NCBI GenBank assembly: GCA_902797305.1
Contig: CADBSK010000097.1
Coordinates: forward strand, 1 to 46,707
Direction of reading: 5' to 3'
DNA length: 46,707 nt
From: an uncultured Spirochaetaceae bacterium
GTDB lineage: Bacteria; Spirochaetota; Spirochaetia; Treponematales; Treponemataceae
This document shows, piece after piece, positions 8,381-15,758 of this stretch. A program made the translations under genes and the position numbers. The notes below the pieces were generated by a model, which was given only the letters and a program-made list of their open reading frames with translations, searched no databases and was not told the DNA's origin. Position 1 is the first letter of the stretch, and each line of letters starts with the position of its first letter.

Positions 8381-9445
8381 ATGACAATTGATGCAAAACA
8401 GCTGTATTTTATTTTAGATAATACTCCCTACGAACAGAATATTATGCTTGTTGGAAAGCATGGAATCGGAAAGAGTAGAATTCTGGAAGATTATTATGCT
8501 GGTAAAAATTGCAAAGTTGTTACATTGTTTCTTGGTCAAATGAGCGATCCGGGAGATTTAATCGGTCTTCCGGAAAAAAATATGGAAACCGGTAAGACAG
8601 ATTTTATGCTGCCTTACTGGTTTCCAACTGATAATAGCCCGATTGTTTTATTTTTAGATGAACTTAATCGAGCTCGCCCGGAAGTCCTGCAGACAATTAT
8701 GGATTTAACCTTGAATCGTAAACTTGCAGGAAAATCTCTACCAGCGGGCAGTCGTATTATCAGTGCAGTAAATAATGGTAGTGAATATCAATTGACAGAT
8801 TTAGACCCTGCTCTTGTCAGCCGATTTAATATTTATGAATTTGCTCCTAGTGTTCAGGACTGGATAAAATGGGCTAAATCCAGCGGTATTGATTCTAGAA
8901 TTATTTCGTTTATTTCTGAAAATCCCGACTATCTCGACAGTTTTGATTCTTCAATGGAACACGAAAATTTAGAGCGTAGTCCAGATCGTAGAAGTTGGGA
9001 AAGAACATCTAATGTTATAAAGAAGTTTCCTGAATTAACTGATGAACTAAAACCTCTAGTATCAGGAATAATTGGAAACAAGGCAACAGCCTTATTTTTT
9101 AGATTTATTATAGAAAACAATATTCCTTCAGGTTCTCAAATTGTATTAAACTGGAACGATGAGATTCTTAGCAAATTAAAAAATCTTACACTTCCAGTAT
9201 TAACACAGGTAAATGAATCTGTCTTTAAATATCTCGAATCTTGCACAAACGACTTACAAGATTCTGTAGAAAATATTAAAACAAATCTTAATTCGTATTT
9301 TTCTTTTATAACTGGTTATGCAAAAGAATTGCAGTCTCATTTTATAAGTTTGTGCAGTGCAAATTTCTATCCTAAAACATTGTCGTTCATAATCGAAAAT
9401 GACTTTTCTCTTTATCAGGAAATTATTAACTCAATAAAAAAATAG
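8381..9445 (+). CDS. MoxR-type AAA+ ATPase
   Basis: A 354-residue ATPase. Walker A is GKHGIGKS at residues 25-32. A Walker B-type segment, IVLFLDELNRARPEVLQ, lies near 88-104, followed by sensor-1 AVNNG and an arginine-finger region around DPALVSRF. The order and the substrate-loop segment MSDPGDLIGLPEK match the MoxR/RavA clade. The C-terminal third is not recognised and may be a helical lid. MoxR proteins usually work with VWA-domain partners to remodel or insert cofactors into other proteins. Here the VWA protein starts 6 bases downstream, which supports a functional pair. Its client protein is unknown. Confidence 0.88.
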   Translation: MTIDAKQLYFILDNTPYEQNIMLVGKHGIGKSRILEDYYAGKNCKVVTLFLGQMSDPGDLIGLPEKNMETGKTDFMLPYWFPTDNSPIVLFLDELNRARPEVLQTIMDLTLNRKLAGKSLPAGSRIISAVNNGSEYQLTDLDPALVSRFNIYEFAPSVQDWIKWAKSSGIDSRIISFISENPDYLDSFDSSMEHENLERSPDRRSWERTSNVIKKFPELTDELKPLVSGIIGNKATALFFRFIIENNIPSGSQIVLNWNDEILSKLKNLTLPVLTQVNESVFKYLESCTNDLQDSVENIKTNLNSYFSFITGYAKELQSHFISLCSANFYPKTLSFIIENDFSLYQEIINSIKK

Positions 9446-9451
9446 TTTAGT

Positions 9452-10720
9452 ATGACTGTAGAAAAAAGGCTTAAGACAATAATTCAAAACTGGTTTTATA
9501 CCGAGCCCCTCTGTTTTAGTATTTGTACAACTCATATTCTGGTTGAAAATCCCATGATGCAGATTCCTATGCGTTGTGGACAATTAAGAATTGAATTCTC
9601 TTCAAAGCTTTTAAATTCTTATTCAGATAAAACTCTTGAAGAATATCTAAAAATTGAAGTATATCGCATACTCTTAGGTCATCCATATAGCCGTAAACCA
9701 TATAACGCACGCCCTGTAATTTTGGTGCTTGCAAGCGATGTAGTAATCAATTCTTTTTACAAGACTTTTGTATCCCTAAGTGGAGTAGAATATCTAAAAA
9801 GCTTAACACCAAGATTCAAAGAATTAAAAAATCCCCTTGGTCCAAAATGGGCCGATACCGAAGAAGAAGCTTTTTTTCAGAGAAATTTAAATATAAACCG
9901 CAATACCGGAGCTTTCGAAACTATTGATGAGTTGAGTTTTGAAGAATGGTACCAGAAAATCTTCTTTCTTATCAAAGAAATTAGTTCAAATGGTAATAAT
10001 GCAGGGACCTATTCTCTTGCAGAAACGGAAGGTCTTGCACAAGAGTATTCAGAACTATGGGAAGAAAATCAGGAAGCCCAGAATCAGATAAAAACTGATA
10101 TACAAAAAGCGGAAATCGACCAGGGCTGGGGAAGTATAGGCGGTGGTCTGGAACGAAGTATTCTTTCTCAATGTGATTTTAGCATGGACTACAGGAGAAT
10201 GCTTTCTCAGTTTAGACAGGCGATTTGTTCTGCATCTAGAACTCTTACAAGAATGAAGCCAAGCCGCCGATTTGGTTTTAGTGCGATGGGAAGCAGATAT
10301 AATAGAAAGGCAAATGTTCTTATAGCAGTAGATGTGAGCGGTTCTATAACAGACGAAGCTTTTTCAAGGTTTTTTCATGTAATAAACAATATATTCTTTT
10401 TAGGAATTATCGAAAAAATAGATGTTATATTTTTTGATACGGAGCTTAAGTTGTCACAACCAGTTTCTATTAAAAAAAAGATAAAACTTGATTCTATAAA
10501 GGGGCGGGGCGGAACAAATTTTCAGCCTCCGATAGACTTTTTTGTAGAACATAAAGAGTATAACGGGCTTATAATATTTACAGACGGACAGGGAGCTGTT
10601 CCGTATTTAGAATGGAATAAAAATATCCTCTGGATTTTAACTAGCCGTATTGATTATCAAAATTCAAAAAGCTGGATAGAATCAATTCCTGGTAGTAAAT
10701 CAACTTATATGCCTTTTTAG
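9452..10720 (+). CDS. VWA-like protein with degenerate DUF2201 metallopeptidase-like N-terminus
   Basis: A 422-residue probable partner of the MoxR ATPase. The C-terminal VWA-like fold has a complete MIDAS: D294-x-S296-x-S298 (DVSGS), T355 in GRGGTNF and D378 in FTDGQG. The N-terminal region resembles DUF2201, whose members carry a HExxH-type helix. The matching helix here reads IEVYRILLGHP, keeping the Glu and the distal LLGH but lacking the leading His, so zinc-protease activity is unlikely. The middle is charged and helical. The gene sits 6 bases after the ATPase gene and 18 before the next gene's ATG. The pair recalls RavA-ViaA and other MoxR-VWA chaperone couples, but the function is unproven. 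Confidence 0.82.
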   Translation: MTVEKRLKTIIQNWFYTEPLCFSICTTHILVENPMMQIPMRCGQLRIEFSSKLLNSYSDKTLEEYLKIEVYRILLGHPYSRKPYNARPVILVLASDVVINSFYKTFVSLSGVEYLKSLTPRFKELKNPLGPKWADTEEEAFFQRNLNINRNTGAFETIDELSFEEWYQKIFFLIKEISSNGNNAGTYSLAETEGLAQEYSELWEENQEAQNQIKTDIQKAEIDQGWGSIGGGLERSILSQCDFSMDYRRMLSQFRQAICSASRTLTRMKPSRRFGFSAMGSRYNRKANVLIAVDVSGSITDEAFSRFFHVINNIFFLGIIEKIDVIFFDTELKLSQPVSIKKKIKLDSIKGRGGTNFQPPIDFFVEHKEYNGLIIFTDGQGAVPYLEWNKNILWILTSRIDYQNSKSWIESIPGSKSTYMPF

Positions 10721-10738
10721 TACTATTTGGAGAAAAAG

Positions 10739-11326
10739 ATGAAAGATGTAGAAAGCGATTTTTGGAAAGAAATATTTACTCATGCTCAGCATAGAAACAT
10801 GTGCCGCGCCGGGGCTACAAGGCTGACTTACGCCGATAGTGCAGAACAGATAAAAGACTTTGGCGAACGACATCCTGAGTTGAATCCTGTTATAAACGAC
10901 ACAGGAACTTACGTAACATGGGAAATTCCTGTTACAAATACGATAACACTCAGACTTTTTATTCAAAGTCAGGTTAAAGGGACTTTGCTTCAGTATAACA
11001 ACGGTGAACAGGTAAAAATTGCCGATGCAAAATTTATCAATAACCCGTTCCCGGAAATTGAAACCATCCTCTCTAATAGAGATCAGTACGAAAAGGATTT
11101 AAAACGCGAAATAAATGAAGACTTGGAAAACAATTTGCTTTCAAAGGTTAGTGGAGAGTTTATAAAGGCGTTTTTGATTAAGATGTGCGTCGGAAAAGAT
11201 ACAACCTGGTCTATTCTTCCTCAAAAAGATGGAACGTTCAAGGTTGACTTAAATTTTAAGGAAGGGCAAAAATCGGTAGTTGTTGATTCACTTAATTTTG
11301 CCCAAGTCCTTAAAAAATTATTCTAA
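10739..11326 (+). CDS. Protein of unknown function, third gene of the MoxR-VWA set
   Basis: A soluble protein of 195 residues with no signal peptide and no recognised domain. An in-frame TTG lies at 10727, but the TTGGAG there serves better as the Shine-Dalgarno for the ATG at 10739 (GGAG, six-base spacing), so the shorter start was chosen. The N-terminal half is mixed and contains HAQHRNMCRAGATRL. The middle is beta-rich (TYVTWEIPVTNTITLRLFI). A charged helix (RDQYEKDLKREINEDLENN) follows. The last 55 residues form a beta hairpin-like end. Its 18-base distance from the VWA gene implies co-expression, so it could be a client, adaptor or regulator of the pair. It converges with the next gene by 4 bases. 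Confidence 0.75.
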   Translation: MKDVESDFWKEIFTHAQHRNMCRAGATRLTYADSAEQIKDFGERHPELNPVINDTGTYVTWEIPVTNTITLRLFIQSQVKGTLLQYNNGEQVKIADAKFINNPFPEIETILSNRDQYEKDLKREINEDLENNLLSKVSGEFIKAFLIKMCVGKDTTWSILPQKDGTFKVDLNFKEGQKSVVVDSLNFAQVLKKLF

Positions 11327-12108
11327 TTCAAGAAATTTTCGATATTTCGAAGCTTGTTTTGAGCTTCTTCCATTTTTGAAGAATAATTCTTGTTGTTAAA
11401 ATACTCATCGCGGCTAGTTTTTATGAATGCGTCAGTTGGAAAGTTCTTTCCAATTTTATTGTTCATAATGCGAAAGGCTGCACGGTATTCTTTTTTAAGA
11501 TGTTCATTATCCATTGCATGATTCAGGAACATAACTTCTGAATGGATATCCTGAGATTTTTCGTGAGCAACGATTTTTAATCCATATTTAACCGATACTC
11601 CATACAAACTTTCTTCTACAAAGTAGAATCGTACATTGCATTCAGAAGGTTTTTCCATCTTAGGATTATTTGTTCCAATAACCGCGGTAGAATATCCTCC
11701 AACAGAAGAGATTTCTTTTGTAAAGTTCTTGCTAAGTTCAGAAGCTTTCATTAAATCTGCGACCTGTTTGTGCCATTCAGCACATTTTGCGAAGGCATGT
11801 TTCAGCTCATTCTCATTTACAAGGATAACTCTTTTATAGCTTGCATTTTTGTCTTTTCCAAAACGGCAGGCACCTTCCGCATAAATACCTGTCTGATAGT
11901 TCGTATCATCAGCAAAATAGCAGACAATGCCACTTTTCTTTAGATTTACTTTTTTTCTGTTAAACTCGTCTTCTCCGATTATTCTTTCTGCTTCCTGTTC
12001 TACATTGTCAGAGTCAACATCATATAATTGTTCAAAGTGAAAATACTGTGCACTAAGTGATGCAGCGCCGACTAATGCTAAAAGCAAACCGAATAACTTT
12101 TTTTTCAT
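11323..12108 (-). CDS. Secreted protein of unknown function
   Basis: A 261-residue protein with a clear Sec signal peptide (KKKLFGLLLALVGAASLSAQ, cleavage probably after SAQ) and no further membrane segment. It is rich in charged and aromatic residues, with a likely helical C-terminus (KMEEAQNKLRNIENFLN). No family was recognised. It should be periplasmic or exported. It has its own promoter at 12138-12166 and GAGGT before the ATG. Its stop overlaps the end of the converging gene by four bases, so transcripts of the two strands must meet here. Confidence 0.75.
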   Translation of the reverse strand: MKKKLFGLLLALVGAASLSAQYFHFEQLYDVDSDNVEQEAERIIGEDEFNRKKVNLKKSGIVCYFADDTNYQTGIYAEGACRFGKDKNASYKRVILVNENELKHAFAKCAEWHKQVADLMKASELSKNFTKEISSVGGYSTAVIGTNNPKMEKPSECNVRFYFVEESLYGVSVKYGLKIVAHEKSQDIHSEVMFLNHAMDNEHLKKEYRAAFRIMNNKIGKNFPTDAFIKTSRDEYFNNKNYSSKMEEAQNKLRNIENFLN

Positions 12109-12137
12109 TTTAAGACCTCTTTTTAATTATTTATTTA

Positions 12138-12166
12138 ATGATAACCCTAAAAATAAAATCTGTAAA
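12138..12166 (-). promoter_or_regulatory. Promoter of the secreted-protein gene
   Basis: On the reverse strand TTTACA (12166-12161) and TATCAT (12143-12138) are 17 bases apart, upstream of a GAGGT ribosome site and the ATG at 12108. It is a reasonable sigma-70 match in AT-rich DNA. Confidence 0.5.
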
Positions 12167-12177
12167 AATTTTTTTAT

Positions 12178-12218
12178 GTGTATCACTTGCTGATACACCT
12201 ACTCTGTTATTCTATGAT
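12178..12218 (+). promoter_or_regulatory. Palindrome and -10 upstream of the microprotein gene
   Basis: GTGTATCA (12178-12185) and TGATACAC (12191-12198) form a perfect inverted repeat with a five-base centre. A -10-like TATGAT lies at 12213-12218. The palindrome would cover the -35 region, so it is a candidate repressor or activator site. There is no T-run beside it on either strand that would make it a terminator. Confidence 0.45.
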
Positions 12219-12244
12219 TACAATTAAATGACATGGAGACTTAA

Positions 12245-12364
12245 ATGACAGTAATTATTTTAATTTATATCGGGTATTACTTTTTTGATAAACGTAAAAA
12301 AAATACTGCCCTTAAAAAAGAGCAGTTTAAAATAAATTATATTGAACCTAAAAAGGCAGGTTGA
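12245..12364 (+). CDS. Small membrane protein, 39 residues
   Basis: A short open frame with a good Shine-Dalgarno (GGAG at 12235-12238, six bases before ATG) and a -10-like TATGAT 26 bases upstream. The product has one hydrophobic N-terminal segment (VIILIYIGYYFF, residues 3-14) and then a strongly basic tail (DKRKKN, KKEQFK), the usual layout of a single-pass inner-membrane microprotein with the tail in the cytoplasm. It lies alone between two reverse-strand genes and ends 15 bases before the stop of the Bax-inhibitor gene. No homologue is recognised. Translation signals support it, but coding cannot be proven from 40 codons. Confidence 0.5.
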   Translation: MTVIILIYIGYYFFDKRKKNTALKKEQFKINYIEPKKAG

Positions 12365-12379
12365 AAAAACATGTCAGAC

Positions 12380-13099
12380 TTAGCGACGTTTTCCGAAGAT
12401 TCTTAAAAGATTTAAGAAGATGTTTATAAAGTCCAGATATAATTCTAAAGCTCCTAAGATACTTGCTTTTTTGAACTTGTCTGAACCATCAGAATGTTCG
12501 CTTACGATCATAATCTTTTTTGTGTCATAGGCGGTTAAAAGAGTAAAAATAATTACACCGACAATGCTCAACCCTAGATTAAATAGACTAAAAGGACGCT
12601 TAAAAATAAGGACGAGCAAAAGTTCAACAAATGAGGCGATGATAAGTCCGATTAATGCCATTGAGAGGTATCGGCCCCATGATAGAACGTCTTTTTTAGT
12701 TCTGGCTCCAAAAAGGGACATTGCACCAAAGGTGAGGGCAGTTACAAAAAACAAAGTTACAATTGAAGTAATCTGGTAGATTAAAAAAATAGAAGAAATT
12801 GTAACTCCGTTAATTACTGAATATAAAAGAAAACCAAAAATGGCTCCACCAACCGACATTTTTTGAATGCGAGCAGAAAGAAACCAGACAAGGGCAATTT
12901 CTGCTATAAGAACAATGTAAAAGGCTTTGCTAAAAAGAACCTTAAAAAAAGCAGGATTGTTGACTGCGGAAATCGCAACTCCTAAAGAAACCACTGCCGT
13001 AATAATCAGGGCAAGGCTCATCCAGCCATAAACTCTGGCGATAAACTTATTCTGTTCTGTAAGTTCAGAATTAAATGATTTAATAGTATTTTGTTCCAT
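12380..13099 (-). CDS. Bax inhibitor-1/YccA family membrane protein
   Basis: A 239-residue integral inner-membrane protein with seven hydrophobic segments spread from about residue 25 to the C-terminus. It fits the UPF0005/BI-1 family: the N-terminal FIARVYGWMSLAL segment, the conserved second-to-last segment with LLTAYDTKKI and its Asp, and the C-terminal ALELYLDFINIFLNLLRIFG. Bacterial members are proton-sensitive calcium-leak channels (BsYetJ) or FtsH-linked proteins (YccA). Which applies here is unknown. There is no Shine-Dalgarno before the ATG, and a -10 hexamer ends seven bases upstream, so the message may be leaderless. Confidence 0.92.
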   Translation of the reverse strand: MEQNTIKSFNSELTEQNKFIARVYGWMSLALIITAVVSLGVAISAVNNPAFFKVLFSKAFYIVLIAEIALVWFLSARIQKMSVGGAIFGFLLYSVINGVTISSIFLIYQITSIVTLFFVTALTFGAMSLFGARTKKDVLSWGRYLSMALIGLIIASFVELLLVLIFKRPFSLFNLGLSIVGVIIFTLLTAYDTKKIMIVSEHSDGSDKFKKASILGALELYLDFINIFLNLLRIFGKRR

Positions 13100-13106
13100 A
13101 AGAACG

Positions 13107-13112
13107 AGTATA
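13107..13112 (-). promoter_or_regulatory. -10 element of a probable leaderless BI-1 transcript
   Basis: TATACT on the reverse strand ends seven bases before the ATG at 13099, which puts transcription initiation at about the start codon. The -35 region (TTTATT at 17-base spacing) is weak. Confidence 0.4.
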
Positions 13113-13144
13113 CACGGAGATTTATTTAAAATAAACCATAAATA

Positions 13145-13160
13145 AAAAGATTAATCTTTT
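13145..13160. promoter_or_regulatory. 16-base palindrome between divergent genes
   Basis: AAAAGATTAATCTTTT is a perfect palindrome in the 92-base gap between the BI-1 gene and the Mbeg1-like gene. It could be an operator serving either or both. Low sequence complexity makes chance formation possible. Confidence 0.35.
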
Positions 13161-13191
13161 CTACTGAATTAAAGTTTATTATTATATAGGT

Positions 13192-14322
13192 ATGGCTAAT
13201 TTAACTGATTATTTAAAGTGGAGAGGAGATTTAACTTTTGAAGCCTCTCCTTTTTCAGAAATCGATGCTCTGGTTTTATGTCAGATTTCGTATTTGCATT
13301 TTGACGGGTTATTATCTAAAGATTCGTTCACAGAAAGTGTAAGCCTGGGAAACCTTTATAAAAAGTTTACTTCAGCAGAAGATTATGAACGACGAATAGA
13401 TGTGGGGCTTTTGATTAACAAAAAAACGGTAGAAGTTTTAAAGCTTGCATCAGAAAGTGTTCGTTTTAAGGATGTAAGTGTAACCGGATATGTTTCCATT
13501 CTTGATCCTGAAAAAGAAGAACAGTTTACTGCTTTTACCTATAAAATAACTAACAAACTGAACTATGTATGCTACAGGGGTACAGATGATACCCTTGTTG
13601 GCTGGAAAGAAGATTTTAATCTTGCAATTGAAGAACAGGTACCAGCTCAACAGGATGCAAAAAAGTATCTCGAAGATGCTATGAAAGCTCTTAAAGGCGA
13701 TTTTACAGTAGGAGGACACTCTAAAGGTGGAAATTTAGCAATTTTTGCTTCTGCAATGTCAAATCCCAAGAATCTAAAGCGTATTAAATATATATATAAT
13801 TTTGACGGCCCTGGATTTACAAAAAAAAGAATCAAATCTCAGGAGTTTTATCAGATAATTCCTTTGATTCGTTCATATTATCCACAGTTGTCCATAGTTG
13901 GAATGCTTTTTGAACACGCTGGTGAGTACAGAGTTGTAGAAAGCGACCCTGCAGGAATAATGAGTCACGACCCATTTAAATGGCATATTCTTGGACGTGA
14001 GTTTGTTACCCTGGAAAACTTTGATAAAGAAACAGTTGTAATAAGCGACTCGTTAAATACCTGGATGAATCAGCTAAAACCTGAACAAACAGCAATATTT
14101 GTAGATACTTTATTCAAGATTATTAAGTCTACAGGAGCTAAAACAAATACTGAGTTTGAAGAAAATAAATGGCTCAATTCAATTAAAATTGCAAATGCAA
14201 TTCGTAAACTTGACCCTGAACTTAGAAAAATAATGGAAGCAGTTGTAAAAGATTTGTTCAAGGCAATCACGGATAACGTTTCCTGGGTTAAAAATAGACA
14301 ATCAAAAAAACAGGGGGTATAA
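13192..14322 (+). CDS. Mbeg1-like (DUF2974) alpha/beta-hydrolase-fold protein
   Basis: A 376-residue cytoplasmic protein. The opening motif (LTDYLKWRGDLTFEASPFSEIDALVLCQISYLHF) is characteristic of the DUF2974/Mbeg1-like family. The nucleophile elbow is GGHSKGGN at 174-181 with S177, the lipase-type G-x-S-x-G variant. YNFDGPG follows and a later D/H region (SDPAGIMSHDPFKWH) could complete a triad. The substrate is unknown; lipase or esterase activity is possible. The ATG lacks a good ribosome site and has a -10-like TATTAT just upstream. It is the first gene of a tightly packed set with FHA, phosphoesterase and kinase genes (gaps of 7, 8 and 14 bases), which suggests a role under phospho-control. 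Confidence 0.85.
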   Translation: MANLTDYLKWRGDLTFEASPFSEIDALVLCQISYLHFDGLLSKDSFTESVSLGNLYKKFTSAEDYERRIDVGLLINKKTVEVLKLASESVRFKDVSVTGYVSILDPEKEEQFTAFTYKITNKLNYVCYRGTDDTLVGWKEDFNLAIEEQVPAQQDAKKYLEDAMKALKGDFTVGGHSKGGNLAIFASAMSNPKNLKRIKYIYNFDGPGFTKKRIKSQEFYQIIPLIRSYYPQLSIVGMLFEHAGEYRVVESDPAGIMSHDPFKWHILGREFVTLENFDKETVVISDSLNTWMNQLKPEQTAIFVDTLFKIIKSTGAKTNTEFEENKWLNSIKIANAIRKLDPELRKIMEAVVKDLFKAITDNVSWVKNRQSKKQGV

Positions 14323-14329
14323 TTAAATT

Positions 14330-14686
14330 ATGGGAAAATTATTAGAAGATACAACAATTATTACCGACAGCCCTGTTGGTCGACATTTAGGAGCAATTTC
14401 GGAATCAGTTCCTGCAAGTTACTTGATGTTTAATAACAAAAAAATTGAACTGGTTGCAAAGATTACAATCGGTCGCGAAACCGACAACAGTGTAGTCGTA
14501 GACAATAAACTTGCAAGCCGTCATCACGCAGTAATTCAAAAAATCCGCGATGCATATTTTATCAAGGATGAAAAAAGCACAAATGGAACATTTGTTAATG
14601 GAAAAAAGATTCCAGAAGACAAATATATACGCTTGAACAGTGGCGATAAAATTACTATCGGAACGATGAATCTGGTAATTTCATAA
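14330..14686 (+). CDS. FHA-domain phosphothreonine-binding protein
   Basis: A 118-residue protein, almost all one forkhead-associated domain. The binding-site residues are present: the Arg of TIGRETDNSVVV, the Ser/His pair of KLASRHHAVI and the Asn of STNGTFVNGKKI. A 30-residue N-terminal tail holds several Thr (EDTTIITDS); similar tails in GarA and FhaB are kinase targets that switch the FHA domain. Intramolecular control of that kind is an inference here. The Ser/Thr kinase and a phosphatase-like gene follow in the same direction. The ATG lies seven bases after the previous stop, with a GGGGGT near the end of that gene serving as ribosome site. Confidence 0.92.
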   Translation: MGKLLEDTTIITDSPVGRHLGAISESVPASYLMFNNKKIELVAKITIGRETDNSVVVDNKLASRHHAVIQKIRDAYFIKDEKSTNGTFVNGKKIPEDKYIRLNSGDKITIGTMNLVIS

Positions 14687-14694
14687 TTAAGCAA

Positions 14695-15744
14695 TTGAAT
14701 AAAGATTTTTACAACCGAATAAATGAATTAGGCTCTTCAAATACGCTGGTGCATCACGACTATCTTTTTGCCCTTGCAGATAAAACCGCAGGTATTCTTG
14801 AGTCGGAATGTGCATTGTGGCGTCCATTGTCTTCTTCTAATCAGATTGGAGGTCTTCTGGATTTTACAAATCCTAAGCTGGAGCAGTTACCAACGATAGT
14901 TGTTCCTGATTTACATGCAAGAGCATTTTTTATTTCTAATTTACTGAATTATTCTTTGACTGCAGATTTTTTATGCTGCAACAGGCCTATGACGGTCCTC
15001 GAGGCTCTGGAACAGAATAAAATAAGAATAATCTGCGTCGGCGATTTACTTCATTCTGAATTACGATGCAAAGACCGCTGGATTGGTGCCCAGAAAGAGT
15101 TTTTGAGTGGGGTATACAACGGTCCAAACATGATGCAGGAGATGATAGAAAGCCTTAATCTTCTTGCCCTTGTAATGGAATTAAAATGTGCTTTTCCTCA
15201 AAATTTTCATATTTTAAAAGGAAATCACGAGAACATAATGAACGTCAGAAGTCCCGGAAATTTTCCCTTTAGAAAATTTGCAAATGAAGGCGAAATGGTT
15301 CGCATCTTTATGGAAAAGGAATTTGGCGATGATGTAACAATGGTTATTTTCTGCTTTGAAAACGCTCTGCCGTTGCTTGCAGCATTACCGCAGGCAATTG
15401 TCTCTCATGCAGAACCTGCAAGAGCTTTTATTCGTGATGAGATAATAAACGGAATGAACGACGATCAGGTAATATTGGGATTAACCTGGACAGAAAATAA
15501 TGCGGCTCAGGAAGGCAGTGTTCCTCAAATGTTAAAAGAACTTTTGCCTCCAAAAGAAGGAATCGTTCCCCGCTATCTCGGGGGCCACAGGCCGGTAAAA
15601 AGAATGTATCTGTTACGGCAGGAAGGTTCCTATGTTCAGATACATAATCCGCAAAAACAGCATATTGCGCTTTTATATAAGAATAAATCCTTTAATCCGG
15701 ATACGGATATTGTGGACATAGAACAAAAAATAGTTTTAGAATAA
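14695..15744 (+). CDS. PPP-type metallophosphoesterase (putative protein phosphatase)
   Basis: A 349-residue cytoplasmic protein with the calcineurin-like metal-site motifs in order: VVPDLHAR (D-x-H), CVGDLLHSE (GD), LKGNHEN (GNHE/D), IVSHAEPA, and a C-terminal GHRPVKR. This set is typical of PPP-family phosphatases or related metallophosphoesterases. Between the FHA and kinase genes it most plausibly reverses the kinase's phosphorylation, although bacteria more often pair PknB kinases with PP2C. The start is uncommon: no ATG lies near the N-terminus, and TTG at 14695, eight bases after the FHA stop, is the best candidate, with no strong Shine-Dalgarno. Translational coupling would explain this. 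It ends 14 bases before the kinase. Confidence 0.83.
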   Translation: MNKDFYNRINELGSSNTLVHHDYLFALADKTAGILESECALWRPLSSSNQIGGLLDFTNPKLEQLPTIVVPDLHARAFFISNLLNYSLTADFLCCNRPMTVLEALEQNKIRIICVGDLLHSELRCKDRWIGAQKEFLSGVYNGPNMMQEMIESLNLLALVMELKCAFPQNFHILKGNHENIMNVRSPGNFPFRKFANEGEMVRIFMEKEFGDDVTMVIFCFENALPLLAALPQAIVSHAEPARAFIRDEIINGMNDDQVILGLTWTENNAAQEGSVPQMLKELLPPKEGIVPRYLGGHRPVKRMYLLRQEGSYVQIHNPQKQHIALLYKNKSFNPDTDIVDIEQKIVLE

Positions 15745-15758
15745 GTGGGAGTTAAAAA

